From Isoetes taiwanensis (Eukaryota; Streptophyta; Lycopodiopsida; Isoetales; Isoetaceae): a stretch of DNA of 64,000 bases. Position numbers and translations under genes: made by a program. Below the pieces are notes generated by a model. That model ran no database searches and was not told where the DNA came from. It saw only the letters and a program-made list of their open reading frames with translations. This document shows positions 43,851 through 55,860 of the stretch, in pieces. Location: assembly GCA_021234155.1 (NCBI GenBank), contig JAJEKV010000100.1:722116-786115 (forward strand), written 5' to 3'. Numbering within the stretch: position 1 is the first letter of the stretch; the number at the start of each line of letters is the position of its first letter.

Positions 43851-45252
43851 TCATGCCATGTTATGATGTCTGGGGCTGTTGTCAAGTTTATACTTCTAAG
43901 GTGTTTAGAGCTTAAACCAAATAAGTTACCAACTCGCCTTCCTAAGAATCTTAGTTCATTTCCTTCATAAATCTTGCAATACATTTGTTCAAATACTACT
44001 TTAAATCCCAAATCAACTAGTTGGCAAATTGAAATTAAATTTCTGACCAAAGTAGGTACACAAAGTACATTTTTCAGATTTACTGATTTTCCATTAAGAT
44101 CAAAAAGCTCAAGAACTCCTACGTCTTCAATTTTTTGTAAGTCCACATTTCCAACTTGGATATGTCCACTTTTGCTACCACTACAGTCTCTAAGAATTGA
44201 AGGTGTGCATGCTATGGTTTTTTCAGCTCCACTATCTAGTATTAGAAAATCATCATCAATATCACCATTACAAGTTGCAAATGTCTGAAATTTGCTTACC
44301 TCTGTGTCTTCGTCATCATTTTCCTCCGCTAAGGGTACTTCCTCTGCCACATTGGCTTCAGAAACTACATTCTTTCCTCTGCCCCTTCCTCTGCCTCTGA
44401 AAGCATTTCCAGATCCTCTTTTTCCTCTTCCCCTTGCATTAGAGCCATCTTTAGGTGTAGAACATGTGCTGGCATAGTGTCCCCTACCTCCACAATCAAG
44501 CAAGATTCGGGCAGTTTATCTTCACATGCCCATACTGATTACAATTAAAGCACGGACCTGATTTTTCCCCTTTGCTGACTTCACTCTTTCCTTTTGTATT
44601 TGCACTACCATCACCTCTTCTTTTTGCATATAAGATTTGTGCAACATCCTCCTCTTCATTTACTTTAATATGTTCTAATTCAGTTTTTAGCATCCTTTCT
44701 GCTTCAGCCTTTGTTTTTGCTATTGTTCGAATAAACATCGAGATGTTGCCAAGGCTGGATACTGCACATGAAATAGCTAATACCTGCTGTTGTTGGGTGT
44801 AAAAAACACCCAGCTCCTAAATCTGCAATGATGTTATCAAAGCTTTGCAGAAAATCATTCACATCTTCATTATCATGAAACTTTAATTGCCGAAGTTCAT
44901 TTTTAAGTACATCAATTTGTGAGGGCGTTTTCTCCTCATAGGTCAGCAACATGTAATTCCATATCTATTTTGGGTGCATACCCCTCAGCTTCAAGACAAT
45001 GCTTGAACTGACTTTACTCATAATAATTCCTTGAGCCTGCATTAATTTTCCACTTTCGTCGCCAGCAGTCATTCCAGAAGTTACATTATTCACTCTGGAC
45101 TGTCCCCTTGCAGTAGAGTTCTCTGTACTAGAACTCTCTTCACCAGCCACACTTGCATTCCTTGCAGTGATTTCAGCAGCTCTTGTTCTAACCTCTCCAT
45201 CAGCAGTATCGATAAGATGCCACAAGTCTTCTACCTGCAATACATGCTTCAC
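43814..45252 (-). pseudogene. copia element 2 gag and protease, disrupted
   Basis: 45252-44965 is the gag N-terminus (ends at a stop in LRGMHPK*). 44952-44704 and 44738-44496 carry the rest of gag with a CCHC knuckle CFNCNQYGHVKINC. 44503-43814 has a second knuckle (LDCGGRGHYASTC), a Gly-Arg tract and the protease motif ILDSGAEKT. At least three frame breaks. Confidence 0.88.
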
Positions 45253-45340
45253 CTTTTCCTCCCAAACCTAGAATTCTGAAACCACTTTGAAGACTTCTAT
45301 TGCACTGAGAAGTCCTGCTCCAAATCTACTTGCCATACTT

Positions 45341-45353
45341 GGCTCTGATACCA
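45341..45353 (-). other. primer-binding site, copia element 2
   Basis: The reverse strand reads TGGTATCAGAGCC, complementary to initiator-Met tRNA, one base from the 5' LTR. Confidence 0.92.
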
Positions 45354-45354
45354 A

Positions 45355-46022
45355 TGACAGGAATTTGATTTATGAAACAATATTCACAGTTAGTCTCAAA
45401 GCACCAAGTTTGCATAGACCATTATGTTTATATCATTCATGAAGTTTATATCACCTTCCAATTCTCAAATAGTTGAGTTAAAACGATATATTCAAATTAT
45501 CAAGTAACAAAGCATTGAATATGATCATATATCGATTTAAAGCTACAGACCATATAGTATAGAATGATAAAATAATGTCTTTAACCACAAACCTCTATTT
45601 CGATTACAGCAATCCCCGATCTGCTAGCCGGATTCCAGATCCCCTATTTTACAAATGCTTCTTGGTTTTATTTACACAGGTCCGGCGGTTCTGCCTTGCC
45701 AACCTGGTTGAACTTTGGCTTGGCTCCAAAAGATTGGACTGAGCCCTATATATTAAAATCGAAGTCTTTTATCCTAAATCACAATATCGACCTTAGAACA
45801 TTTAGGACTATTGTGTCAAATAAATGTTCTCAAGGCACATTCCCTGACCATTGCTTCTCAGATTTCATGTAATTTTCATACTCTCTTTATTCTTCTGTAT
45901 ACATAATTTTCTCTGTAACTTAGGAACATCTAGGATCATTCAGTTCGAATAAATGTTCCCTTAGTTCAATGAGGCCCAGTCCTGAATGTGTCTTCTGAGT
46001 TTCTATCCTTCAAATTCCAACA
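45355..46022 (-). repeat. 5' LTR of copia element 2 (668 bp)
   Basis: Matches 40295-40959 over its length. The element strand starts TGTTGGAATTTGAAGG at 46022. Confidence 0.92.
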
Positions 46023-46147
46023 ATTTGATCTGACTTTCAAGGATGCCAACAAAGAGATAAACATAAATTTGAACACATGCATGAAATTACTTTCACAATA
46101 GTTCACCATGACATGCTGGTTATGTAGCAGTGCCATGTATGCCTATT

Positions 46148-46920
46148 ACCTTTAGTTCTTCTCCTGGTCCAGCTGTCAAGGTTTCCAAAATTTGTCTTCT
46201 GAACGAAGCTCTATCTTCACGAATAAGAAGTTCCCTCAATACATTCCTCAGCTGTAATAGAAGTACGTACCATAAGGAAATATAGCATTACATTTTATCA
46301 CTAGAAACATAATCAGCAAATACTTGTTTCATTTGCTTTCCCTGACAGAGGAGGCAACGCTCAAACTCTTCCATCAGCTTTTTTAGCAAGAATTCCACCA
46401 ACTGAAAGCATGATTTGGGCGTGTTCCTACTCTTATACAATCTTGCTTGAATTGCCTGAAACTCCTTCTCATTTGGGAGATCTTGATGCTGCATCCGGTG
46501 CTTGATAAAATCATATGCATGTATGTCGGTGATGTTCTATGTGATATAGGTCTCCATTTCAGCTATCTCTCTTGGAATTTCCTGCTCGAAATAGTCGATG
46601 AATTCATTGTTATAAGCATCAATGATGATAGCCAGGAGTTCATCCAACCAAAGGCCCTGATCAATGCAGTACGATAGGTGAAAAATATCATTTGCGAAAA
46701 GGTACTCCTCTCCTTCGATAATAATTGGCATAAGAGATGTGATTCCAACTGGAGGAGTTGTTGCCTTTCTTAGGAGGTCCTCTGTGGCCTTGATGTACTT
46801 TTCCAACTGCTTGGCTAATCTGGGTCCCTTCAAAAAGTGTGTGTTGAAGAATTTTATTGATAATTGTTGTATATAAGGGTTATACTTCTGTTCAAAAAGT
46901 TTTAAGATTTTTTTTAGCAC
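46148..46920 (-). pseudogene. kinesin-14-like upstream exons and an unknown exon
   Basis: Exon at about 46252-46150 reads LRNVLRELLIREDRASFRRQ before gtaatag. Exon at about 46494-46310 reads CFQLVEFLLKKLMEEFERCL then GKQMKQ, resembling the kinesin-14 segment after the CH domain (VE.ML.KVVEEFE.R). The frame 46920-46537 (FLKGPRLAKQLEKYIKATED, YNNEFIDYFEQEIPREIAEM) is open for 127 codons but not recognised. It is on the same strand as the neck exon at 38.3 kb, from which copia element 2 now separates it. Confidence 0.5.
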
Positions 46921-47455
46921 TATTTATTATTTTGCTGTAAAAGGACCTGGGATGAAATAAACAAAAAACACTTGAATAGAATACTCCAATACACTCAACT
47001 ACTTATAACACAAATGTCACGTCCAAATATCGAGGTCATCTGGCTGCCTTGCAGGGAGGTATGACAGCATCACAGTCAATGTCTAGGGCATCTTCAATAA
47101 TCCCTTTCGAAGAAATCCAACTCCCAAATGTAATTGGCCAATTTGTCTTCAACCATTGATGGTGCAGTATCATTAGGTAGGTTGTTGTATTCATCTTGCT
47201 TCTTCTTCAAAAGGATATCTTCTATTTCCTCCATGACATCGCCTTCGCAGGTGCACTGCTCCTAGAAGATTTGGTGATGTTGCTGGCACTCAAACATCCA
47301 TACTAGGAATCGTGTCTCCAGCCGCGTTCGTCATATATTGTGGCGTTTAGACATCCTACAAGGGGTGAAGCAAGGGACTGAGCAGGAGGTATGACACCTG
47401 TAAAGATCATTTCCAATCGCCTCGAATGATCTCAGTATAGCTTTGCAAATGGACA
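46921..47455. other. no recognised gene
   Basis: Reverse-strand sequence around 47230-47050 could hold a short exon, but I see no motif. Confidence 0.4.
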
Positions 47456-47775
47456 TCAGTGTCATATATAATATGTGCTCCCATTCCTCTTCACGAGACT
47501 ATCATGTGTCAAGGTACGTATACGAGTATGAGTATATGTCGTATATAATATGTGCTCCTATTCCTCTTCACGGGACTATCATGTGTCAAGGTGTGTACGA
47601 GTACGAGTTTGTGCGAGTACGAGTACGTATATGAGTATGTGTCATACATAATATGTGCTTCTATTCCTCTTCACGGGACTATCATGTTTCAAGGTACATG
47701 TACGAATACAAGTTTGTGCGAGTATGAGTACGAGTAGGTGTCATATATAATATGTGCTCCTATTCCTTTTCCTAT
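47456..47775. repeat. tandem repeat, 82-102-bp units, about 3.5 copies
   Basis: Units begin GTGTCATATATAATATGTGC near 47458, 47540, 47640 and 47739. Each has CACGGGACTATCATGTGTCA and then a variable TACGAGTACGAGT-rich spacer, itself made of GTACGA hexamers whose number changes between copies. Confidence 0.85.
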
Positions 47776-47810
47776 GTGGCTTGTGATTACCATCTGGAAG
47801 CTGCATTACT

Positions 47811-49246
47811 CATGGATCACGAATCAGATGAATCGTTGAGTAATGTATCTAATATTGTCTTGAGTGGCTTATCAGATGTGTGGTTTTTAGACTCAGATGT
47901 ATATTCATCCATTGAAACCTTTGAAACAGATGAAGGGGCTTCTCTTCATTCTCATCGCTCCTCAACTTTCGCTTCTAACTCTCAAACCCCAGGTTCTATG
48001 CCATCAACAGAGGATTGGTTAAGGGAGAGCTCTCAAGCTGGATATGCTTTCACAATAGGGTCCTTCCACTTGATGTTAGAGTGCTTGAGAAGCATGCAAT
48101 ATCCAAGAGTTACTGAGATAATGGCATCAGATCCTCAGTTTCTGCCTCTCTCCACTAAGAATAATAGGTCTCCACTATGTAGCAGAAGCTTACGATTGAC
48201 CCTTCTGGACATTATCTTATGCGTCAAGGGGCCAGTCCACAATGCCTAATCACAGAGATCTTTGGATCCATATTGTCATACAAAATCACGTGCAAAATGG
48301 CATCCATTGCGGCATAATATGAACGACAAGTAATATAAGTTCATCATCGCAAATAGGATCCGTTATAATGGTATACCTCTCGAATATGTGTGATGTTACA
48401 TCGAGGGTTGCATCTGCAAGTATGATCCATATATGCATGATGATGATTTTCCTTTGTCAGATGAGCTGCTACTAGGCAAAGATATACACGAAAGAATCGC
48501 AGCTTTCCAAGTGCAATTTAGGGTGCACACTCATTACAGAGTAAGGAGAGGTTCTTTGATCTGTAATGATTATAGGTGCCATAGATAGAAGGCTCTGCGT
48601 CGATGAGGAATTAGTGAATAGACAAATTAGGAAGAGTCATAGAAGGAGTTGTATGTTCAAAATTCGTGCAACACATCCTCTCGAGGAAGATATAAAAACT
48701 CCTGAGAATCATACAGGGCATGATCCATTCTCTGAGATAGGAGATTGGTCAATGCCTATCCACTCTAAAGTTTTGAATGTGGCTCGTGGAGTGTTACAAG
48801 AGTCAGCGGGTCCCCGAATTGCCTGGAGTATTGTAAATGAAAGAGGCAATCATATCAGGATGCAATGCAGTCTTGTCGACAAAATCCAACCATTTTCACA
48901 TATAACTGGAGGATATTTGGTGACTGAAACTACCAGTTAAGGGTTGTTGGTAAGTGCAATTCAATTTCTGAGTTTTTTATTTAATACGTTAAAGTCAATC
49001 ATAAGTATGCCCCTATTCACAGGTGGAAGATTAGGTACTGATTGGAATACTGTCGAGGATGGGATGGATGATTGGAAGCATCTCGGGAAGGTCATATATC
49101 ATCAGCCATACAACACATCTAATCTTGACCCGAATAGGTGTCTTTGGATATGTTTGATTCAGGATGATGCAATGCTTCAAGCAGCGATTAGATATAGTGG
49201 TAATGGGGTTTGGGCTATTGACATTTCAAAGGATGGAAAATGTTAG
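47811..49246 (+). pseudogene. unrecognised forward-strand gene, disrupted
   Basis: Co-linear frames: 47811-48249 (acidic/Ser-rich, MDHESDESLSNVSN, then FTIGSFHLMLECLRSMQYPR), 48390-48590 (EGCICKYDPYMHDDDFPLSD, HERIAAFQVQFRVHTHYR), 48590-48940 (SCMFKIRATHPLEEDIKTPE) and 49020-49246 (DPNRCLWICLIQDDAMLQAA, YSGNGVWAIDISKDGK). The last block faintly recalls the region before the catalytic Asp in MULE-type transposases, but this is not firm. A splice acceptor-like TTCACAG precedes 49022. Confidence 0.4.
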
Positions 49247-49626
49247 ACCAAAATCTATCACCATCGACCTCGATGGAGTCGAGGGTAAAAGTATGCTAGT
49301 GGGTAGCAAATAAACGCGAGCCCAGCACCAGCACCAGCACCCAAAATACATTTTTTCCACCCTTCATACATTTTTTTCCCACCCTTCACCTATATAGTAC
49401 CACCTATTTTCTGCCCGTCTAGTCGTCTAGCCCGTACCCGTTTATACAATCATTACCTATTTGCCGCCCGCGGTAATGAATGCGACCCCTGCAATCTGTA
49501 ACCAGTAGACAAACTAACTTTCGAATTTGAGTTTTCCAAATCTCTCTTTCCCAACTTTCTCTACTCCGGCCAAGCAACCCGCGAATTCGTGCTCTCGAAT
49601 TTCCATAATAAACAAACAGATCAACC

Positions 49627-52600
49627 ATGGTAAAGAAGGTGATTGATCCACCCGCTCAAGTAGTAATTCCAATGGAGGCCATGCGCCGGGTAAGCAAAAA
49701 GCAACTAAACAAAATTTCTATGGGTTTAGGGTCCCTGTTAATTCGATTTTCTTGCATTCTTCCAGGCCAGAAGAAACGTTCCCTTAAAACCGGACCTGGC
49801 TGATTGCCGAACCGAAGAAGACTTCCATGCGTATGCGGGTCTGCCAAACGAGGGCATTCATCCCTCTCAATTTCGAACAGACCTCATATCTGCAGCAGAG
49901 TACAATGAAGTTTGGGATACCAACGGGGTCATTCCTGGCAAAACTTCTATTGACAAGGTAAGGCCAGAGCACGAAGACGCTCTAATTGAACCGAGCAGCA
50001 AAATATACGGGACGGATTGAAGAAAAGAGAAGTTAGAAAGACGATTATCATACCTATTTGCATTCAATAACGCCGAGAGCAAAGTAGGATCCGAGAGAAG
50101 TTCAAGGTTAATTGGGCTGATTGCGGCAAAGAGTAGAGCCTACAGGCTGAAGAAGGTTAAATGTGAACCCACCAGCGATTGCTCCAAAAAAGCGAGAGCA
50201 GAGACCAGCAAATCTCAGCAAACCACAGCACCTGAAAGCATAGCAGAAAGGCAAGTTTCAGGAGGCACTGGAGGCAAGTTTCAGGAGGCATTGGTATTAA
50301 ATTAGAAGGGAGGCCGTCCATTAGGAGCGTTGCAATGTGCCCGGCGACTTACCACGCCTTATGGGGAGAACATATCACGCTTTGGAAGTCATGTGCAAAG
50401 CTTTGCAGAAACTCTAAACACGCAAAGAAGCTGATTTAGTCTCCAAGAAGGAGCTAGTTGTCCAGTCCCAGGCTAAGGGAGCTTTCTTCTCGGCTTCACA
50501 AGAAAAATTGCAGAAAATAAAAGACAACATCTCACGTCTTCAAGCCCTGACAAGTTCTGATGCTGGTGCCTCTGCTGAGCTACTGAGCTTAGAGAGAGAG
50601 AAAGACATGGCAGAGTACATGCTCAAAACCCTTGTTGAAATGGGGGGTGGCCCGGTCGATGTGGGATAGTTCAACAATTGTGCCTTGTAGGCTGGCGAGG
50701 TTGCAAACAATGAAGTGCGGCTTGCAAAAGCCAAAGAGCATTCTGAGAATGTCAACGAGCTCGGGGAACTTACAAAGAGAGCTGGCCAGCTTGTGAGCAT
50801 CTATCCTGTGCCATTCAGATTGCCAATTGAAGATGAGGAGAGATGCTCCACATGCGGGCTCGCATTCCAGGATGATTACACCCTTAGTCGGAAGCTGAAA
50901 TGTGGCCACGTATATCATGTAAATTTTGCACCACTTTGCTTTTTGGAGAAGACACACGCCTTTGAATGCTCGTAAGCTTGGTTCCCAAAGAGGCTTAGTG
51001 GAGGAATTGGGGAAGACAGTCAAGCAGGAACCCTCATATGCTGGGGCAGCACACAAACACATAGTTGAGACAATTGACATAGATGAGGTGGTAGCTACAA
51101 CTCTAGACAGCAACAGGAAAAGGAAGCATGTTAAAACACCTCTTAGTAGAAGGACCCCCGGACACAAGTCTACAAGGACTCGAACTCCACAAGCAAGAAC
51201 ACCCAAAAAGGTACTTTGTTTCACGAATTGGGAACATTAAATACTTTGTAGGCAAAGGTAATGGCAAGAGTCAAGCGATCGGCCAAAGACAATGCAAAGA
51301 CCCGAAAGCTGCAATCTTTGAAGACACCAACACGGTCCAAAGCGATTCCAGTGGTTCGGCGAAGTTCGAAATACACTATAGTTCCAAATTCTACAGCTGC
51401 CTCTACAAAGGCCTCCTCTAACACTGTTGATGCAGGGTCAGACAAGGATGTTGAAGATGTGGAGAAGCAGGTCAACAAGGTTGTGACCCGATGCACAAGG
51501 CTCACAAGGTCAAGGACCAAAAATGTCACAGAACCCGAGAGTGAGGGTGAGTCAGATGATTCGGTTGATGAGGACGTGCCTATAGATGTCGCACTAGGGA
51601 AAAAACCCCCAGTCTAATGTAATCTTCCCATACTTGTTTCAGGCCCAATTTTGATTGCACAAGACTCGCCAAAACGAGCAGTTAAAAGGTTTTTGTTTAA
51701 TACCATAATATATTTATTTTCCCCCATTGTGTCCTTGTAAAATTTGTTTGGAGTTTCAACCTAGGGATCAATATGCATTTTCCTGCAGAAGGAGAAGGCA
51801 TACAAGAGTGGTACTTAGTGATACACAAGATGAAGATAGTGAGAGAACCCAGACAGATATTGAAGAAACCAAAGTGCCAAAACAACCTCTTACATATAAA
51901 AGGTGCAATCCAATATTTAGGTTCAAGCAGTTATTTTTCTTGTCTTATTTCACTTGGCACAAACTTTAACATACAAAGGGTGCCTGTTATCCTGTTATAT
52001 TTCAAAATGTATATTCTCTACAAATTTCAGTTGGTAATTGGAGCTCATCTTTGCATGCAGGAGAACAAGACAGGTCACTGCAAGGGTTACTGATAGCCAG
52101 GAAACACCCATACATTGGGGGTAGGGAGATACTACTGCAGATGTATCTAACTATGACTATCAGCACTCTCCATCATCTGGTAGCAAAGATAAAGCAGAGT
52201 CCAGCAGGTCGCAGCAACATCGAGCACCTCTCGATAGCACTTCCCAGCAAAGTCCAGCACATATCGCAGCACAGACAAGCACGATGCAACACACATCGAC
52301 AGTGGTTGCAAACGTCGAGGGATGGACACCCAGACGGAAGTTGATGGTGCTTGACATAAATGGTGTACTGGCACAGACACAACAGAGGAGAATGAACCAT
52401 AAATTCTTGCCTCCACCATAAACGAACCATGTTGTAAAAGAAACTGCAAGTAAGTACCTCATTTGCAGACCAGGGTATCATGAGTTTGTGGAGTGGGCAC
52501 TGCAGAGGTTTGATATTGTGATCTGGAGTGCTTCTCTTCTTCGGAATACAAGGGATATGGTGGATGCATTGTTCCCTGATTTGCTGACCAGATTCTTGAA

Positions 52601-53042
52601 GGTATATGGTCAGGAGCATTGCTATGCATGCGAGCATCCAACCAGCACAGTAAAGCAACTTTTTTTCAAGGAGTTGAAGGTTGTACTTGAGGATTTTCCT
52701 CAATATCATGGTATGATTTTCTTGGCTGATGACAGCCTACACAAAGGGTTTCTAAACCCTGCACACACAACCCTTCCTGTTATGCCTTTCAAGGGGCAAG
52801 AAGGGGACAACTTTTTGCAGACCAGGGTGTGTCCAGCATTGGATTACTTGTCTTCTCATACAGTACAGGAAACCATCTCACAAATAGACATCACTGATGC
52901 ATGGTTGGAAGAGGAGACAGTTGCAGTGCTGGATTACTGTCTCAACAACTATCTTGTCTCGGCCTACTATATCCTCAATGCTCCAGTAGAAGTACAAAGG
53001 CAGTTGTTGGGCACCCTTCCTGGCGACGAGCATCAATCATGA
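49627..53042 (+). pseudogene. multi-exon gene: coiled coil, RING-like cluster, FCP1/NIF phosphatase-like domain
   Basis: Exon 1 49627-49689 starts ATG (MVKKVIDPPAQVVIPMEAMR); exon 2 49766-49957, both with clean GT-AG borders. Later blocks: basic (SSRLIGLIAAKSRAYRLKKV, about 50.1 kb), helical (KLQKIKDNISRLQAL, about 50.5 kb; VRLAKAKEHSENVNELGELT, 50.72 kb), a Cys/His cluster CSTCGLAFQ..KLKCGHVYH at 50.84-50.92 kb, and a basic-acidic nuclear-type exon (51261-51617). The end (52330-53042) is a NIF/FCP1 domain: KLMVLDINGVLAQ, RPGYHEFVEWAL, DIVIWSASLLRNT, LADDSLHKGFLNP and LDYLSSHT. An in-frame TAA at 52419-52421 interrupts the domain. Possible role: protein phosphatase-like or ubiquitin-linked nuclear factor; unproven. 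Confidence 0.65.
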
Positions 53043-53244
53043 AAACTGTCATTAACTCATCAAGGGTAAAAGCACGTTAGGGTGTCATACATTAGGGGGC
53101 AATTCATGTAAACTTTTGAACGGGTTGCTGAATTTTAAATGTACTTATTTCATGTATAAATTTTGTCTTATATATTTAAAAAGGGGCAAAATTCCCTTTT
53201 GTTTGTAATTATGACGAGTAGAGGCCGGCGGTTGATGCGAAACT

Positions 53245-53279
53245 CCTGGAGGAAATTCCTCCCTCCAATTTCCTCCAGG
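53245..53279. repeat. 13-bp hairpin
   Basis: CCTGGAGGAAATT (53245-53257) and AATTTCCTCCAGG (53267-53279) are exact reverse complements with a 9-nt loop. Further CCAGGAAAATTCC-type units follow to 53320. Confidence 0.8.
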
Positions 53280-53362
53280 AAAATTCCCTCCAGAAAAATT
53301 TCCTTCCAAGAAAATTCCCAGATCGAACCAAGAAAGTAGAACACAATTTGAATTTTTTCCGG

Positions 53363-53499
53363 GATCAGGAAAACATGCAATCGGTGATTTTGAAACCGAA
53401 TGTGGCGATCGGGGAAAACATGTAATCCGGGTGATTTTGAAACCGAATGTGGCGATCGGGAAAACATGCAATCTGGGTGATTTTGAAACCGAATGTGGC
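53363..53499. repeat. three tandem copies of a 44-47-bp unit
   Basis: Units start GATC at 53363, 53407 and 53454. Each carries GAAAACATG.AAT and GTGATTTTGAAACCGAATGT. Confidence 0.9.
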
Positions 53500-54237
53500 A
53501 AACATCGGATGGCATCCGGTGAATTCAAAATTGTGAAGAGTAAACGTGGTGGCATCGCGATATTTTGAAAGTGGGAGAGATGAGAAAGGGAAAAAGAAGA
53601 TGGCAGAGCATGATAGCGAAATCGAAAAGGGTAGTACATCCTCAAGGTATGTTACCAAAAAAATAAGGACCAGTGTGCAAAATGCTGTTACTGTTATGAG
53701 AAAAGAAGCTAAATCTCTGGCTCCTAATCAAAGGTACTTATTTGCTTCTAGATTCTTGCAAGATCACAGGCTATTGGAGCTTTTTGAACCTGTGATTGGG
53801 GGTCAAGCATGCAATTTTAGAAAACCTTAAGGATGGATTGGAAGAGGTAAAATGCTCTAATAGTGGTGATAAATTGGCTGCCAAGTATCAATGGTTGTGG
53901 GGAAAAATGGTGATTTGAAGCAAAAGGAAATTGCTTGCCATCCCCAAAATCTTTCATATGCTGCTAGCAGAAGAAAGAGAATGGCAATTGCTGGTTCAAA
54001 CATTTGGGCATTAGCAGGCAGGAAGGCTAGATCTGATCGTTTGGATGAAGAAACCAAGCTAAAAGTCATCGGTTCGGCTTAACAACACCAAGGTTTCACC
54101 AAAGTACAGGGATGTGAGGAAAAAAAGAAGCGAGGCAATCCAGTATCTTGACATTCCTCAGGTATTAAAGCTTTTGTCAAAGAAACTATTACATTTCAGT
54201 TTCTTTGTTGTTTTCATGTACATTTTCATGCACATAT

Positions 54238-54567
54238 GTGAACTCCTCTACTAATCTTAGTTTACTTGCTTTGATGTAGCCTTTTCGGTCTGTTTTGCTT
54301 GCTGTATTGTACATGTAAATGAGGTTTATGGGGTCATCTACTTGCTCTTGGAAGTATTTCATGTATATTATGTGATATATATGTACATAGTGTAAGGATG
54401 TAAGATTAAATGTGCCAGAAGTGAACTCATTTGCCAATCTTAGTTTACTTGCTTTGATGTAGCCTTTTCGGTCTGTTTTACTTAATGTATTATACATGTA
54501 AATGAGGTTTATGGGGTCATCTACTTGCTCTTGGAAGTATTTCATGTATATTATGTGATATATCCTA
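54238..54567. repeat. 183-bp tandem repeat, about 1.8 copies
   Basis: Copies start GTGAACTC at 54238 and 54421, sharing CTTAGTTTACTTGCTTTGAT and GGGGTCATCTACTTGCTCTT nearly base for base. Confidence 0.9.
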
Positions 54568-55860
54568 TATTATAAAACCGTGGCGTCGGTCTGTGCGCCC
54601 GATTGACGGCCGAGATCGTGCCAATGTCCCTGCCCCCTGCCAGACGGCCCAGATTATTTTGTTGTCTCTATCGACGGCTCAGATTGTGCCACGTGGCATC
54701 ATCAAACCGTTAAAAATTGAAGAGGCACATAAAACATAACCTTTCGTTCAAAAAATTTCAAAATAGGGCGTCATTTTCAGATTTTCTTCAAAATACCTTT
54801 CTGGAAGGCATACGGATCAAGCGGCTATGGATAGAACGGGACTCGCTATCAGTCTTCTTTTCTCTGCCCTGGATTAGGTCTGAGTTCCGGCCACCCACAA
54901 GGTAAGCTGTTCCGTCTACGTCTATCTTTCGAGTGGCAGTTTGTCTAGCCGACAATTAGTTAGGCAAGGCTTTCTCCTTGGATTTGGTATTGGAGGGGCT
55001 CAACAAAGTATTTTTTAGCGTTGTTTGTCTGATTTGTATCATTGAATCCGATAGGGGGCTGCAATTGACCTTTGATACTGGTGGAAACAGCAACGCCTCA
55101 ACAGCAAGGAGCAAGTAACTCAGGCGTTTGTTCTACTATCTGGGAACATGTGGAAGGCAAGACACATGTAAGGAAGCAAACTTCAGTCAGAGCTGCTGAA
55201 AGAATGCTGAACTTCATATTCTTGCTTACAGTGAATAAAAGTGTTCTAATTGCCATGCAAGGTAGAGGAAAGATACGGCTAACAAATGATTGTTGTATTT
55301 GTCTATTTTCTCTTCAAACTCCTTCATCATGGACTGCTTAGTAGTTTGTCCAGCTGAACAAGATCTTAGCTTCTGACAAATATACATGTGGAAGGTATTC
55401 AGTCCTCAGGTTAGTTAGTGTATGATGGGATAACGGTGGTTAAGCAATTCAAAGTTTTTAATTGGCCATTAGTTATTATATGGCTTCTGATAACATGTGT
55501 CTCCTGTCCTTTGTGGTTCAAATTAGGGCTTGCTTCTCTGTTAATCTGCAGTGTAGCCTTGATTAATCAGATATTTTTCTTTTGAATCTGACCCTATCTT
55601 ACAAAACTGAACAATAGACCTTATATTGTTTCGAACTTGGGCCATTCCTCCTCCTTCTTGCTCTGCTTTTCCTGCAAATTCCCTAGCGTCCTCCAAGCTA
55701 TGATGTTTTTTGCAGGTGGAATGGCCAGCTATGGTCAATAGCGCACATGTCTATATATGGTTTTCTGTTTTCCAATTCTGTAAACATCATTTTCTGGACA
55801 CCAGTAAGTTTTTCTGAATCTTCAGCACCGGTAAGTTTTTCTGAATCTTTTTCTGAGCAC
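54568..55860. other. inserted DNA inside the DFAEN gene, unrecognised
   Basis: It begins with TCCTATATTATAAAA (54565), which resembles plant Helitron 5' ends, but no matching CTRR hairpin end was identified. No coding motif is seen. Confidence 0.3.

Larger units (their letters stand above)
40295..46022 (-). mobile_element. Ty1/copia LTR retrotransposon 2, full length but decayed
   Basis: Two LTRs (40295-40959 and 45355-46022), primer site, gag-pol remnants and a purine-rich tract before the 3' LTR. Orientation is reverse. I count by eye about 19 substitutions between LTRs plus two small indels, about 3%, so the insertion is not recent. It lies between exons of a kinesin-14-like gene on the same strand. 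The expected 5-bp target duplication is not seen (AAGAT on the left, ATTTG on the right). Confidence 0.93.

Noticed and set aside
50540-51529. reverse ORFs of up to 211 codons
   Set aside because: Antisense to the coiled-coil/RING-like exons, whose splice sites and motifs support the forward strand.
54189-54545. 118-codon reverse ORF with internal repeat
   Set aside because: It merely translates the 183-bp tandem repeat.
54565-54720. Helitron 5' end
   Set aside because: TCCTATATTATAAAA is suggestive, but no CTRR end with hairpin or helicase coding was found.
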